Source: Fomes fomentarius
Lineage: Eukaryota > Basidiomycota > Agaricomycetes > Polyporales > Polyporaceae
NCBI GenBank assembly: GCA_022606135.1
Contig: JABYQN010000013.1
Span: 62,001 to 126,000 of the forward strand
Reading direction: 5' to 3'
DNA length: 64,000 bases
A model generated the notes under the pieces. The model did not search any database. It saw nothing but the letters and a program-made list of their open reading frames with translations, and was not told where the DNA came from. The first letter of the stretch is position 1; every line of letters begins with the position of its first letter. Of the stretch, positions 44,933-56,254 are shown piece by piece. A program made the translations under genes and the position numbers.

Positions 44933-47005
44933 ATGTCGGCGTCCGTCTACGTCCTCGCCATCGCCGCCGCAGTCTTTGCCTTCTACTTCCTACGTATACG
45001 AGCAACGAATCCGAAGAACCTCCCACTACCACCGGGCCCGAAGGGTCTTCCATTCCTCGGTGCGATCTATGATGTCCCCCAGGACATTGCCTGGAGGACG
45101 TTCCAGGACTGGGGGAAGAAATATGGTACCTTTTCTCCTTGTCTCGATCGACATGGAGTACTGATCTGGCTATGGTTCCGCAGGCAATCTCATCTACTTC
45201 CACACATTTGGCAAGCCCATCGTCGTGATCAACTCGTTCTCCATCGCCCATGACCTCCTCGAGAAGCGCAGCGCTCTCTACTCTTGCAGGCCATACGTAC
45301 CAATGGCGGGCGACGTGTAAGTATGATAATAAGTATGATCATCGCTTCCTTCATCTACCGAACTCACTACTGTCGTTCCTTGCAGTATCGGCTGGAACTG
45401 GGCCCTCCCCATCGTCCCCTATGGCGACAAGTTCAAGCGCCACCGCAAGTACCTCCAGGAATACCTCAAGAAGCCCCGTCTCCCAAACTACTACCCGATC
45501 CAGCTCAAGGAGGTCCACCGGCTGCTCAATGACCTGCTTGACGACCCCGTCAACTACAAAGCGCACATCAAGCGCATGGCCGCCGGCATCACCATGCTCA
45601 TGACGTACGGGCACGAAGTCAAGACTCTCGACGACCACTTTGTCAACCTCGCCGAGCGCGGGGTCAAGACCATCGAGGCCGTCGGTGCCGTTGGCGCGCA
45701 CATCGTCGATCTCCTCCCCTGGTGTAAGTATTGGCGTGTTGACCCCCTCCGAGAGCGCGCGGACATGCATTGACCTTGACCCTGTGGCTCTGCTAGTGCG
45801 CTTCTTGCCTGACTGGGTTCCTGGCGCTGGCTTCAAGCGTCTTCCTCCCGGGACCCGTGAGGATCTGCATGCATTCCTTCACACGCCGTTCGAGCAGGTC
45901 AAGAAGCAGATGGTGCGCAGCGTCTTCTTATAACACATGACTGAGAGAAGTCGCTGACTGAATGATGTCTAGGCTGAGGGTACTGCTGTTCCTTGCTACA
46001 CCGCAACAATGCTCGAGGAAACCGGCGACGAAGAGGGCGTCCGTAGCACCGCAGGCATTACTTACTCTGGTGAGTCCTCCCTTGTCTGCCGCCCTCACCG
46101 CAATGCCTAAATTTCCCTATTCGTAGGTGGTTTCGACACGGTTTGTCACGACTAACGTTTGATGTACCTTGACGCTCTCACTGACACTAAGCTCGCTATA
46201 CAGACCGTCTCTACGATGATGACCACGATGGTTTGCGTCGTCCGCGATCCGATCGTCCAGGCGCGCGTGCAAGCAGAACTCGACATTGTCGTCGGCAAAG
46301 ACCGTCTTCCGACCTTCAGCGACCGCGACAAGCTGCCCTACCTCCACTGCGTCATCACAGAGGCCATCCGCTACGCATCGACAACCCCCGTCGGCGTACC
46401 CCACAGGCTCATGGAGGACGACGAGTACAACGGGTACTTCATCCCGAAGGGCACAATGGTCATGGCGAACACCTGGTACGCATTCCTTCCCTCCCTTCCC
46501 TACCTCACATCACGGTTCACTCTATGCTGACAATGCGCATCCTTCTGGGGTGTACACAGGGCAATGCTGAACGACCCGAGCATGTACCCCGAGCCGGAGA
46601 AGTTCAACCCAGATCGGTTCCTCAAGGGCGAAGGGCGCACGCCCCAGCCAGACCCGCGCGGGCCCGCGTTCGGGTTCGGGCGGCGGATCTGCCCCGGCAA
46701 GGACCTCGCGGAGAACACGGTGTGGGCGATGGTTGCGAACCTGTTCCACGTGTACCGTATCACGCCCGCGGTGGACGAGGAGGGCAAGGCGATTCCAATC
46801 CCGACGGAGTTCGAGGAGCACGCTGTGAGGTGCGTTTTTGTCACCCTTTGAGTGCCATGATGTGGTTGAAGTGCCAGTGGCGAGGGAGGCTGACGATACT
46901 TTTACTACGTGTGTTGGACACAGACACCCGCTCCCGTTCAAGTGCAAGATCACACCGCGGCTTCCTACGTCGGTCAACCTGGTCCGGCAGACGGCACTCA
47001 TTTGA
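44933..47005 (+). CDS. Cytochrome P450 (cluster P450 no. 3)
   Basis: Exons 44933-45125, 45184-45316, 45386-45723, 45797-45912, 45973-46069, 46127-46140 (14 nt), 46204-46475, 46560-46829, 46924-47005; 504 aa. Motifs: N-terminal anchor (VYVLAIAAAVFAFYF), LPPGPKGLPFLG, C-helix RHRKYLQE, I-helix GGFDTT, K-helix EAIR, FNPDRF and heme loop FGFGRRICPG with Cys432. It is of the group usually labelled O-methylsterigmatocystin-oxidoreductase-like and is not close to P450s no. 1 and 2. The short exon 6 codes the catalytic I-helix piece GFDT. Transcribed in the same direction as the terpene synthase, 1.7 kb downstream. Predicted to be a microsomal tailoring oxidase; the cluster role is inferred. Confidence 0.9.
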
Positions 47006-47287
47006 GCTATGGTCGGGATCTTGCCTGGGTGTCTGGTGTGGCAGGCAGAACTCGGACTCGGACCCCTTCATCTTCAGGTTCAAATTCCTACCCATCTCCC
47101 ACTTTACTATCTACCTATCACAAGAGAAAGAGACATACTGGCGTAGCTCCATCAGCAACTGTATGAACATATCCTTTTCGAGTCACCAAATGCGTGCTAT
47201 ATGTCTTGTCATTGGAACAACTTCGACTGGAGGTCAGCGTATGCAGCTCTTCTTCCTCTTACGATACTTATCTCGAGTCCGTACTAA

Positions 47288-47513
47288 TCACTTGCATCAA
47301 GCTTTTGCATGTGCGCGCGGTAGCGTCCATAGATCATGTTTACACAACTGCTTAGAGCCGCGCGCGACTTTGCGACATGCTAATAATGCCAGTCACAGTG
47401 ACTAGTGAGCCAGGAACCACCTACTGTACTATATATGTAGTAAGTACTTGCATAACTGACACTCGATATCAGTATCCAATCATACTACTCACTTGCATCA
47501 AGCTTTTGCATGT
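47288..47513 (+). repeat. 25-bp direct repeat, two copies 201 bp apart
   Basis: 47288-47312 and 47489-47513 share TCACTTGCATCAAGCTTTTG plus CATGT exactly. The 176 bp between them shows no terminal repeat and no coding frame. It could be a small tandem duplication or insertion footprint downstream of P450 no. 3. Confidence 0.6.
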
Positions 47514-48041
47514 ACTTAGGTTGAAAGTTCGACGCAGCCCCTCACGCGGTACTTGAACGTGGGAGCAGAGGGCCCTCTGTCGTCATGGCAAAACATGGAT
47601 GTCAGCGCTTGGTCAATCAGACAACGACTGTGATCAAGCGCTACTTGACTTCTCAACTCTCTCATGACCGAGGCGAGGTTCTCACTCTTCAGGCCCGACA
47701 CGCGATCCACCGTAGTGCTGCACTGGGATCGTCAACACCACGGGCGGTGCTGATCAACATGTGAACTATCATGGGAGACATCGAGAGGCGGTGATCATCA
47801 AAGCGCATTATGGCTGAGGCGCACCTTCTGTGCAGTGTGCATGCATCCATATACTTACACTGCGATCTCAGAGGTGCGCGCTGAACTGTCGATTGCCGGC
47901 ACCGTGATGATGGTCTAGCGGGACTAGTACTGGCATTCTCTGAGACTTGAGTTTCTGGATCCCTCGTCGTCTCTCTCTCTTCATCTTCTGCTCTGCTCCA
48001 TTGCATATTTATACTGTATTGGCGACTTACCATGCGAAGCC
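47514..48041. other. Intergenic, no gene seen
   Basis: Upstream of the next plus-strand gene; a TATTTATA-like stretch at about 48005-48012 may serve as its TATA box. Confidence 0.4.
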
Positions 48042-49113
48042 ATGGCCACTTCCACCACCCTCATTGACGACAGCAATTCTCGGTTTCAGTATTTACCCGC
48101 CAGTGGCTGGGTTTCCGACACGCACTCCACGATCTCCGTAGACGGTACGACACACAGTCCAACCACAAACGACTCAACTGCAACCCTCAACTTCACTGGT
48201 AAGTGTTCCCCCTTTCGCCCATCTCACCCAGTTCGACCGTCCCCCCCATTCCCAATATCGCAGGAACCGGATTCGAGGTAGTCGCTCTTGCTCCCGAAGC
48301 TCTGGACACGGACCAGATAGTCGTCGCATGTCAGGTCGACGATCTCCTATATCTCATCCTCCCTGACCCCCTCCCATCCACCTATCCTGCCAACCTGACG
48401 TGGTGCGCGACTCGCGACCTGCCTGCGGGCTCCCACACCCTCACGCTCGAGACCAACCCCGGCGCACTCAACCAAGCCTTCCTGTTTGACTACGTGCGCA
48501 TCTTCGGGGAAGAGGCATCAAACACGTCCGCACCTACATCCTCCCCGACACCATCCGGCTCGACCTCGACCTCGACCTCGACCTCGACTTCGGAGCCCTC
48601 TCCTACTAACTCGAGCGCTCCACAACATGTGCCAATCGGGCCTGTGGTAGGAGGAGCGGTAGGAGGTGGTATCGCGCTCGCGTTGATCGCGTTCGCCCTT
48701 GCTTTCTTTCTGCTTCGGCGGAAGCGGAAACGCGAGTCCTCTCCTGAGGACCAAAGTGAGCCGCGCGAAACCTACCATCTGTCAGTGCCATTGACCCTTC
48801 TGCAGTATCCCACTACTGGGGCGGCATACGTCCCAGCGACGGTCATCACACAACGCAAACGGAAGTCAGGGTGGCTCCTACAGGAGAGACGATAATGTCG
48901 CCTGCTTCGTCTGCGAGCCGTACCAAGGGAGCTAGTTTAGTCTCTTCCAAGACGTCGTCCGCTGGAGGTGCTGCCCAGCATCCATCCGGACACCCTTCGG
49001 AACCTGCGCGTTCGTCGGAACCGGTGGCACAGGTAGTTGTTCTTGCAGAAGATTCTGGATGGAGGGAGAGGACAGAACCAGTGGTGTTGCCTCCGCCGTA
49101 TACAGTAGAGTAG
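48042..49113 (+). CDS. Single-pass membrane protein, Ser/Thr-rich ectodomain
   Basis: Exons 48042-48198, 48264-48755, 48806-49113; 318 aa, phases agree. The N-terminal part (TTLIDDSNSRFQYLPASGW, then TATLNFTGTGFEV) is the beta-sandwich-like module found in many agaricomycete membrane proteins. Then come a Ser/Thr run (a TCGACC-type repeat at about 48558-48592), one transmembrane helix (GGGIALALIAFALAFFLL), a basic stop-transfer RRKRKR, and a cytosolic tail ending LPPPYTVE. Function unknown; the layout suggests a wall or surface sensor. No signal peptide is seen at this start. A paralogue lies at 56.3-57.7 kb. Confidence 0.75.
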
Positions 49114-49393
49114 CAGTCTTCGTCGCAGTGACGCCTGTGATATCTCATCTGGGGTGTTTCTCGCAAAGCACGACCTTTCATGCACACCCTACATCATATT
49201 CTGACATGCACACCATGACACCCCAACGCAGAAACGAACGGATAGGTAAAGATGACGTTGAATACTGATATTGCTAGTTCGTATGACTGTGTACAATGCG
49301 TAGGAAGGGCTGAGTGGTACACGAAGAAGCGTTCTCAATACGAGCGGAACCGTGGCGACTAGCGAAAGTAATCAGTATATCAAGTGCTTGCCA

Positions 49394-50024
49394 TCATATG
49401 ATTTCTGAACATACATTGTTCTTCGTATGTGCGAGAGGCGGCGCAGGGAGACTTGCAGGACCGACAAACGCACCAGGCTGGGGAGCGCCTTGTGATGCGT
49501 CGGGATAGCCGTTGTCGCTGCTCCCTCGACTGTGGTAAAGCGAGAGCTCCCAAGGGTAAGGCGGAGGTGGCCGAACATCCTCGTTACTGAGAGATGTGAC
49601 AATGGGGGGAGGTTGGCTCAAGTCTCCATCCCAGGATTGTTTGGTCTCGTTCTCCACAGGAGTCGGGGCTTGCTTGTCGTCGAGCGAGGCCTCGCCGTTG
49701 TGGATTGGGAGGACAGGTCTGGGTTCCAATGGTGGCCTGAAGAGATGGCTCCAAAGGAGGGCCAACGAGGTGCAAACACCGATGGCTGTAGGAGAGCACC
49801 GTTAGATGCAATGTGTGCGTGGTGATAGAACTGGACGCACTTATGAATATCACAGCGAAGGCTTTCCCCCAACCAGTACCATCCACCTTATCGCCGGGCT
49901 TGACATCCTCCGGGTCGTCGGACTCGGTGGCTGCAAGTGCAGCTTGAGCTAGACACAGGAAGACAGTGGCTGCACGGGGACCCGCAAAGGATGAACGAGT
50001 CGAAGTCGATAGAGTGGTGAACAT
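49394..50024 (-). CDS. Small membrane protein with Pro-rich tail
   Basis: Exons 50024-49841 and 49785-49394 (55-bp intron); 191 aa. A signal peptide is likely (ATVFLCLAQAALA, cleavage before ATES), then an acidic stretch, one hydrophobic helix that spans the intron (AFAVIFI plus GVCTSLALLW), and a cytosolic Pro-rich tail with PPPPYPWE. A TATATAA on the minus strand at 50080-50086 lies about 60 bp before the ATG and supports this start. No family recognised. PPxY-type motifs could bind WW-domain ubiquitin ligases; this is inference. Confidence 0.7.
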
Positions 50025-50079
50025 GATGAGCAGTGGTCGTGAGGTTCGTAGGTGCTGCATGGGTAGGTCATGGCGAGTG

Positions 50080-50086
50080 TTATATA
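50080..50086 (-). promoter_or_regulatory. TATA box of the small membrane protein gene
   Basis: TATATAA on the minus strand, 56-62 bp upstream of the ATG at 50024. Confidence 0.55.
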
Positions 50087-50499
50087 GAGGGTAGGGGGGG
50101 CGGATGTGGACGACTACTAGGGCATCCCAACTCAGTCCAACTCGCACTATCCGACAACCCAACCAACCAAGACATGACGTCACTGTGGCTGATTGTCCGA
50201 GGGGCCGCGGACCGGCGGATGAAAAACGCCCAGTTTACATAGACGCTCGTCCCGTCCCTTACCCGTCTATCTCCCGCCATCCTCCCCCGCTTTCTGCTCT
50301 GCAAGTAAGCACTGGCACGTGTTGTCTAAAACTATGTCCTTGGACCACAGCATTTCAAATTCTCTTCACACAGTAAGCTCCAAACACCGGAACCAAGTAA
50401 CTCTAAACACCGGAACATGGTAAGTCACACAATTTAGGTCTATACTGTACACTCTAGGTCCGTTCACGAGAGGTGCCCATAGAGCGCAGACGAAGAGGG

Positions 50500-51060
50500 C
50501 TGTGCCCTACCTGAGCGCGACGTCGAGTTTCTCAGAGGTATACCCAGGCATCGGGATCCTGTCGTGACGGTGCCAGACCGTCCGCTGTCGTTCACGATGC
50601 AGCATCTCGACCAAATCGTGCTTCGCGGGGGCGACTTACTCTTGTGTCTCTATGAGCAGCGTGTGCTCGACCGATGAGAGAACCGCCTCAGAGTCACCCT
50701 CGTTTGTGCATCATTTGCGGAGTTGAGTACAAGGAGCGAGGGCATGTGGCGTGCGCTAAACAGGTTGGGCATGAATGGACGGATGTCCGTATGCACTCGC
50801 CGGACGAAGTTCGCGTAGTACGGCTGGACTTCCGCGTGTCGTTCGTTGAGACGAGCCTCGAACGCAGCGCGGATACGGTCGGCGCGTTCCTGCTCAATGA
50901 GCGCCTTCAGCTTGGGCAGAGCGATCTTCCAGACTATAATGGAGAGCAAGTGAGGTATGGTGAGATGCTGACTTGGCCGATCACTTACTACGCTCTGTCA
51001 ATTCCCGCGGCCGGTTCAGGAACTTGTCCCATTCAGCGCTGTTGACAGGGAAGTCAGACT
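50500..51060 (-). pseudogene. Relic of an agaricomycete gene family (copy 1)
   Basis: The minus strand reads AEWDKFLNRPRELTER at about 51040-50990, then VWKIALPKLKALIEQERADR, LNERHAEVQPYYANFVRR and IRPFMPNLFSARHMPSL in the frame 50949-50650. This is the order of a large unnamed agaricomycete family (often F-box associated) with W-x-I-x-P-K-L, basic coiled-coil and PYY-x-FV motifs. Stops and frame changes surround the pieces and the N-terminal part is missing. The relic at 52.8-53.3 kb is the same kind. Confidence 0.5.
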
Positions 51061-52814
51061 CGGCGTAGCCTAACCCTTGGAGCTTCTGTTTGATGCTATT
51101 GTGTGGGCCAGCAAAACTTCATACTACTCTACAGACATTCATCGCTCACGCTTGGCTGCATTTCTATTTGGCGTCCTTGACTTTCGAATATTTGTCTCTG
51201 AGCTGTTGGTGCTTCCACTGACCTACATGAGCGACCCCGTAGTAATTATACTTGAATATACTAGCCTGGGGATAGGCCACTAGGGAGTCGAAAGCGCACG
51301 CTCTATCATCGGCTGGTTCAATCTCCGGAGCGACGTCAAATGGCGGTCGACATAGTCTTCGAGTCAGAAGTTATGAGTTTGTATAAGCCTATTGAGTTGT
51401 CGTGACTGATGTAAGAGATCAACGCAGACGAGACCTCCGACGTTCAAGTTAGCGCTCTGCGAGTCAAGTCTAGGCGCCCATATGCGTTCCCCGTTCTTCT
51501 TGCCAACATCATCATGCCAACTCGAGTTACTGTCGCGTTGCTGACGGACAGAATCAACACACTGGACAAGGATAAGTCGAACTTGCAAAAGTGGACTCGA
51601 ATCACTGTCCCCAGTGACGGTTCGTACTTCATGTATGTAGATCGGGTCATCTGATTCTAGCATGTAGCAATTGTGGGCGGACTTACTTGTGTTGTACAGA
51701 TTGCGATGACCGGATTCATTGACGATGATAAGTTGAAGTGACAGCCTTCTGACATTGCCGGAGGACCGGCGGGGGTTGGTTAGTTATCCATCCTGACATC
51801 TTCTAGCGGAAGGCATGTTGCCGTTCAAGTTGAGCCCGTCTCATCCGTCATGATTGCAGTAGTAAGCAAACATACCCGACCTCGTACTCCGCATGGAATG
51901 AATCAGCAACCTGCGGAGCTTGCAAACCAGCCCGGGGCTGTGTAGGCCTAGACAGTGCCGGTAAGGCTCAATCGCAATCCCTACAGGCGGATATGCTGCC
52001 GACGGTCCATACTCGAGGGCTTCCTGCTACTCCACACATCAATTGAAAGAGTTAGGGGATGCCCTCAGTTATTCATACAATGAGGGGACCTCTAGCCTCC
52101 AAGCCCCTATATTCTCCGTCGTTCCAGGTGAACATCCTCGTCCTCGTTCCAAGTGAACATCTTCTTCGCCCACTTCGCCGTATAATATGATGCGCCATGA
52201 CGTCCAGGTCCACCGAACTATGTAAACGTCCCGACCCACAGTGTCGCTTCTCCAAGTCACCACAGACCGTGCAGTACGGCTTCGAGTTGAGAATTGCCTG
52301 ATTCAAAGCAGTCATTTCCACCGTGGTCTGCAGATCCAATGTGAAGGTGACTTGGCAAAGAGCTTGAGACACGAAGGTTGGTTTGTGTCCTGGTCGTTGT
52401 TCAGACGTAGGCTGCCAAGCTCGTACTGGTACGGCCTGCCAGTGAAAATTATTGAATCGTTAGGGGTGGCATCCAATGGCTCGATTTTCGGAACAGGACG
52501 ACTCGCAACCTAATCCGTCTATTCAAGTGCCACTGCTGTACGTGGTCGACCTACAGAATATATCATCTTTAGTACCAACAGGAGGAATCTCACAAGTATC
52601 GTTCTGCTAGATTCCTGCGGATCCGGGAGTGTCGGATTGCTGCACAAACACACAAGCCTTCTCGCACAGACTCGCGCATCAAGCTCTTCCCAGCTGGTAT
52701 CCTCGGGAAGACCCATGGCCGTTAGCACGGCATAACAATTGGATGTACATTCGGCTTAGCAGAAACCCAGGAGCGATAATACCCCGTCCTCTTCTGCCAA
52801 TGCTAGTACTCTGA
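51061..52814. other. No intact gene; possible further relic
   Basis: The minus-strand frame 52372-52073 (with CTVCGDLEKRHC and MFTWNDGEY) could be the Cys/His-containing C-terminus of a third member of the same decayed family, but I cannot support it further. Nothing else is recognised. Confidence 0.3.
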
Positions 52815-53345
52815 GTCTTGTACCGGTGGCCAGCTGCTGTTCCACTTCATGTCCGGGTGTGCAGCGCGCCGGTGCGCGCTGGTGGCCTGAGACGTGTACA
52901 TGTTGTGGGTTGTAGAGCAATTGTGGCACTCGAGGAGCTTCATGAACTGCAATGCGTCGAACTCCGGTCCCGCAAGAGCATCTGCACTAGGTCATGCTTC
53001 GCGTTCGCGGAGTGCTGGAATATCTCGTCAACGAGGCTGTTTTAGATGGTGCTCATGTGTGTGCGCCGTTAACCAGAGCTCCGTGACGGATGGTAAGCCT
53101 GCGTCGTGAAGATTGGGTAGGCAGTACCGTTGGTCCTCTTTCGGTAATTTCCTGGATACGAACTCCTCGTAGAAGACGTACGACCCTGCGCCGTTCGGTG
53201 AGTCGAGCCTCCCGGGCTGCGACGATGCCGTTCTTCTCTTGCCCCAGTAAGGCCTCGAGCTTTGGACAGATGCTCTTCCAGACTGATGTGGACGGTACTT
53301 CCTATGGGTGATCGGATGTAGTAGTACTAGTACTACTAGGTCCAT
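52815..53345 (-). pseudogene. Relic of the same agaricomycete gene family (copy 2)
   Basis: Pieces in order on the minus strand: VWKSICPKLEALLGQEKN and EARLTERRR (about 53290-53200), FYEEFVSRKLPKED and CLPNLHDAGLPSV (about 53180-53090), then FDALQFMKLLECHNC and HPDMKWNSSWPPVQD (about 52960-52825). The last two give the C-terminal CxxC...H...H...W module of the family. At least two frame changes break it. Confidence 0.5.
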
Positions 53346-53810
53346 GATCTTGTCCGACGCATCATTCTTCAGAAAATCACTCTCAGAGTAACCCGGCTGG
53401 GTCTCGTGAGCGAGATGAGAATCATAGAGTTACAGTGAAGTCGTTAGCTATAGTGGAGGCAGTTGTTTTCGCGCAGTCGTGCCAATTCGCAGACGGAGCA
53501 CGATCCTGCGTAGCGCCCGTGTGAGATTCAAGGCGGCCCGGTAGGCCGACGCCGACGCGACTCGGATAGTTACGTTCAAGCGGCTTTGTAGAAGTTTGTA
53601 CTGAACGTCGACGTCTAGGGCCCCAGCAACCTGAGGATGCTGCTACGCTCCAGCTCTCAATCTTCTCTTCTGCATTATGGGAGTGGCACGCTTATGAAGG
53701 AATCCCGACTTTCTCCAGTCCTCTAACACGTTCTCTGCATCCAAGAACTTAGCTCTTTGTTCTGCTAGACCTCGAGGCACACACACAGGCGTGTTTCCCT
53801 ATGGCTGAGC

Positions 53811-53817
53811 TATAAAG
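53811..53817 (+). promoter_or_regulatory. TATA box of the MYND gene
   Basis: TATAAAG, 60-66 bp before the ATG at 53877, followed by a pyrimidine-rich stretch (CTCTCCTCCTTTTCTCCCCC). Confidence 0.65.
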
Positions 53818-53876
53818 TCTGTCGCCTCTCCTCCTTTTCTCCCCCACACATCCTATTCGAAATCTTGAAAGAAACA

Positions 53877-55414
53877 ATGTCCTCCCCAAACATTCCCTCC
53901 CTCTGTACTCCCTTCCACCTCTTCACCAGCCCTGACCTCTACGACGGTGTCTCCGTAGCCCTCGGCCGTACCCATGCCTCCTGGTTCCTCGTCTTTGCCA
54001 CCCCCCATGGCCGCTCTGCTGACCGTGCTTTCATGTCTCTCAACTACATCGTCACCTCTCAGCCGCCTATCGTCGGCCACAACTCGCGCGGCGTTATCTC
54101 CAGCTCTAAGCCTCATTTCACCATCGGTGGCACAAAGGGCCGTGAAGTCTTGCAGACCCTGCTCTCCATCCACGACAAGGCGAGGCGCCCCCCTGTCAAG
54201 GTCCTTAAACAATATGACTGCTCTGTTACGCCTTACATCCAAGCGGAAGTGGAGGTCGATGTGCCCGAGAACGAAGTCGCGCAGGCGTGTGCCCGGTGCG
54301 GGAGGTGGGAGACGCAGCTTGGGCCCCGGTTCAACCGGTGCGCAGGTTGCAGGAAGAGGTACTACTGCTCTAGAGAGGTGCGTTCAAGTTCATCGAGTAG
54401 CTCACACGAGCTGAATACTGAACATCCTCCTCGTTTTAGTGTCAGAAAGACGACTGGAAGCCTGCATACCACAAAGGGGAGTGTGCTCTCCTGCAGGAGA
54501 AGAGATACGATGAGGTCGAGAGACGACGCAAGCTTCACAACAACGGATGGTGGTTCGACAACAGCACCGTCGGTGAGTTCTCCATCTTCCCGCTCCTTCG
54601 CGCTCCTTCGCCCGCAATCTCTGATCAGGCCCATATTCCAGGTACATATAGGCTGCTAGCCGGCACGGGCGTGTACGAATACGAGCGCGCTCTAGATGAA
54701 TGCGACTACCTCTATCTCGCCTACGGCAGACCCACGCCTCCTCACGACGTCCCTCCCACCCCGCGCCCTGTCACCTTCCGCGCTGAAACCCTCCGAAGCG
54801 ACTCTGAATCTGCTCTTCCTCCCGGTTTCATTTCGACGGGGAACGCCAACACCGACCGCTATCTCATCGAACTCTATCGTTTCAAGAGCACCAACCCGCC
54901 CGCCGAAGTCCTCGACGTTCTCCGCCTCTCGTCCGAACGCTCTTGGACTCCGAAACTTACGATCGAAGATATCCCCACTATCCCGCCTCTGCCTACCGTT
55001 GCCGGGTTTACGCCCACCGGAGACCCCATAGTCGACGAGATCATCTTGTCCGGTTATCTCAATGCTCACGGGACGGGTGATCAACTCGGAAAGCTCGGCA
55101 GGATTCTCGAAGAGCGCGACCGCGCGAGAGAGGCGCGAGAGAGGCTTGCCTTCCGAGTCTTTACAGAGTTGGAGGTCAGGCGTGACTCGGTCGCAAGGAA
55201 GGTTGCGTGGCTGCGCATGAAGGGAGTGGGGGCAGGAGGACTCGGCGTTCCTTTTAGCGAGGAGAAGGACGATGATAAGGAGAGTGTCTTGAGTACGGAG
55301 AGTATGGAGTCGCTCCGTACAGTCGAGGACGAGGAGTTGTGGTCGGAAGAGGAGGAGGACCCATCGGATTCCGAGAATGAGGAGGATCTGCCATTGGGCT
55401 CGGATGAGGAGTGA
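53877..55414 (+). CDS. MYND-type zinc finger protein
   Basis: Exons 53877-54377, 54440-54572, 54642-55414; 468 aa, phases agree. The MYND finger (about residues 140-180) is complete: CARCG, then CAGC, YYCSREC, W, H and C in C-x2-C...C-x2-C...C-x3-C...H-x3-C spacing. The first intron falls inside it, between CSRE and CQKDDW. The finger binds two Zn and usually contacts Pro-rich peptides. The N-terminal 130 residues and the central part (YERALDECDYLYLAYGRP onwards) match no domain I know. The C-terminus is acidic (DSENEEDLPLGSDEE). Cellular role unknown. An upstream in-frame ATG at 53865 is less likely, given the TATA distance. Confidence 0.85.
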
Positions 55415-56254
55415 GGAATGATAAACCGTCTCGCCTCAAACCGGTTCATTCTTGTATGGACGTTGCTTGTATGGGCGACGCAATGGAACTCGAACGGTCA
55501 TCGTCGGAGAGGGTGAGGGAGTAATAGGAGCTTCAGACGCGTCGCAGATGTCACATGAGCGCGTTTCGCTTACAGTACATCACGACGGATGGCAGAGCGG
55601 ATGGCATCAACCACGGTGTGACCTCGTTACGGTGTTTTCATCTGGCGCTCCTTTGCTTTCCTCCAAGCTTGAAGCTCTTCTCGTCGACACTCCGGAAGGC
55701 CAATGTACAGCAGTCTGGTGTCAGGCCTCTCAGGCTGCACGATACTTCCGCTCACAAGGGTAATATTACTGTGCATTCCGCATGCATGGAACGAGCAATA
55801 GAATGCTCAGTGTCGCCGCCGACGTGGCCTCATCATATTTCATTCGATTAGCGAGTCGGTCCCACGCGGTAATAGGGCCCGTCCCAAGTGTTTTGACTCG
55901 TTGCTGAGCACTCGAAGGATAAGTCCTACTTCCTCTATCTACTTATGCTGACCGGACATCCTCAAACAGCATGAGCGACTCGTATGAGTATAGTCTATGA
56001 GCTCACAATGTGCCGATTTTTAGCAGAAGGTGCGTTCGCTGGAGTCCCTGGCATCCGGGTTCAGGCCAAGTCCTTTTCTGATGCTGCGTAAGTAGACGTC
56101 ATCTTCCATCATACTTGATATAGATGTCAATGATACTTGGCTGTCAATCACGTTGTTAGACTGTGAGAAGGACGCGCACATCGTAAGCTTCACCTACTGG
56201 TTCTACCTGGCGACGAGCTCGGTAGTAATATCCATCTTCACTCTGCTCCACTAG
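55415..56254. other. Intergenic with a possible first exon
   Basis: No independent gene. The stretch 56112-56178 reads NDTWLSITLLDCEKDAH after an acceptor-like ATATAG and before a donor-like GTAAGC, and may be an N-terminal exon of the following membrane protein gene. Confidence 0.4.
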
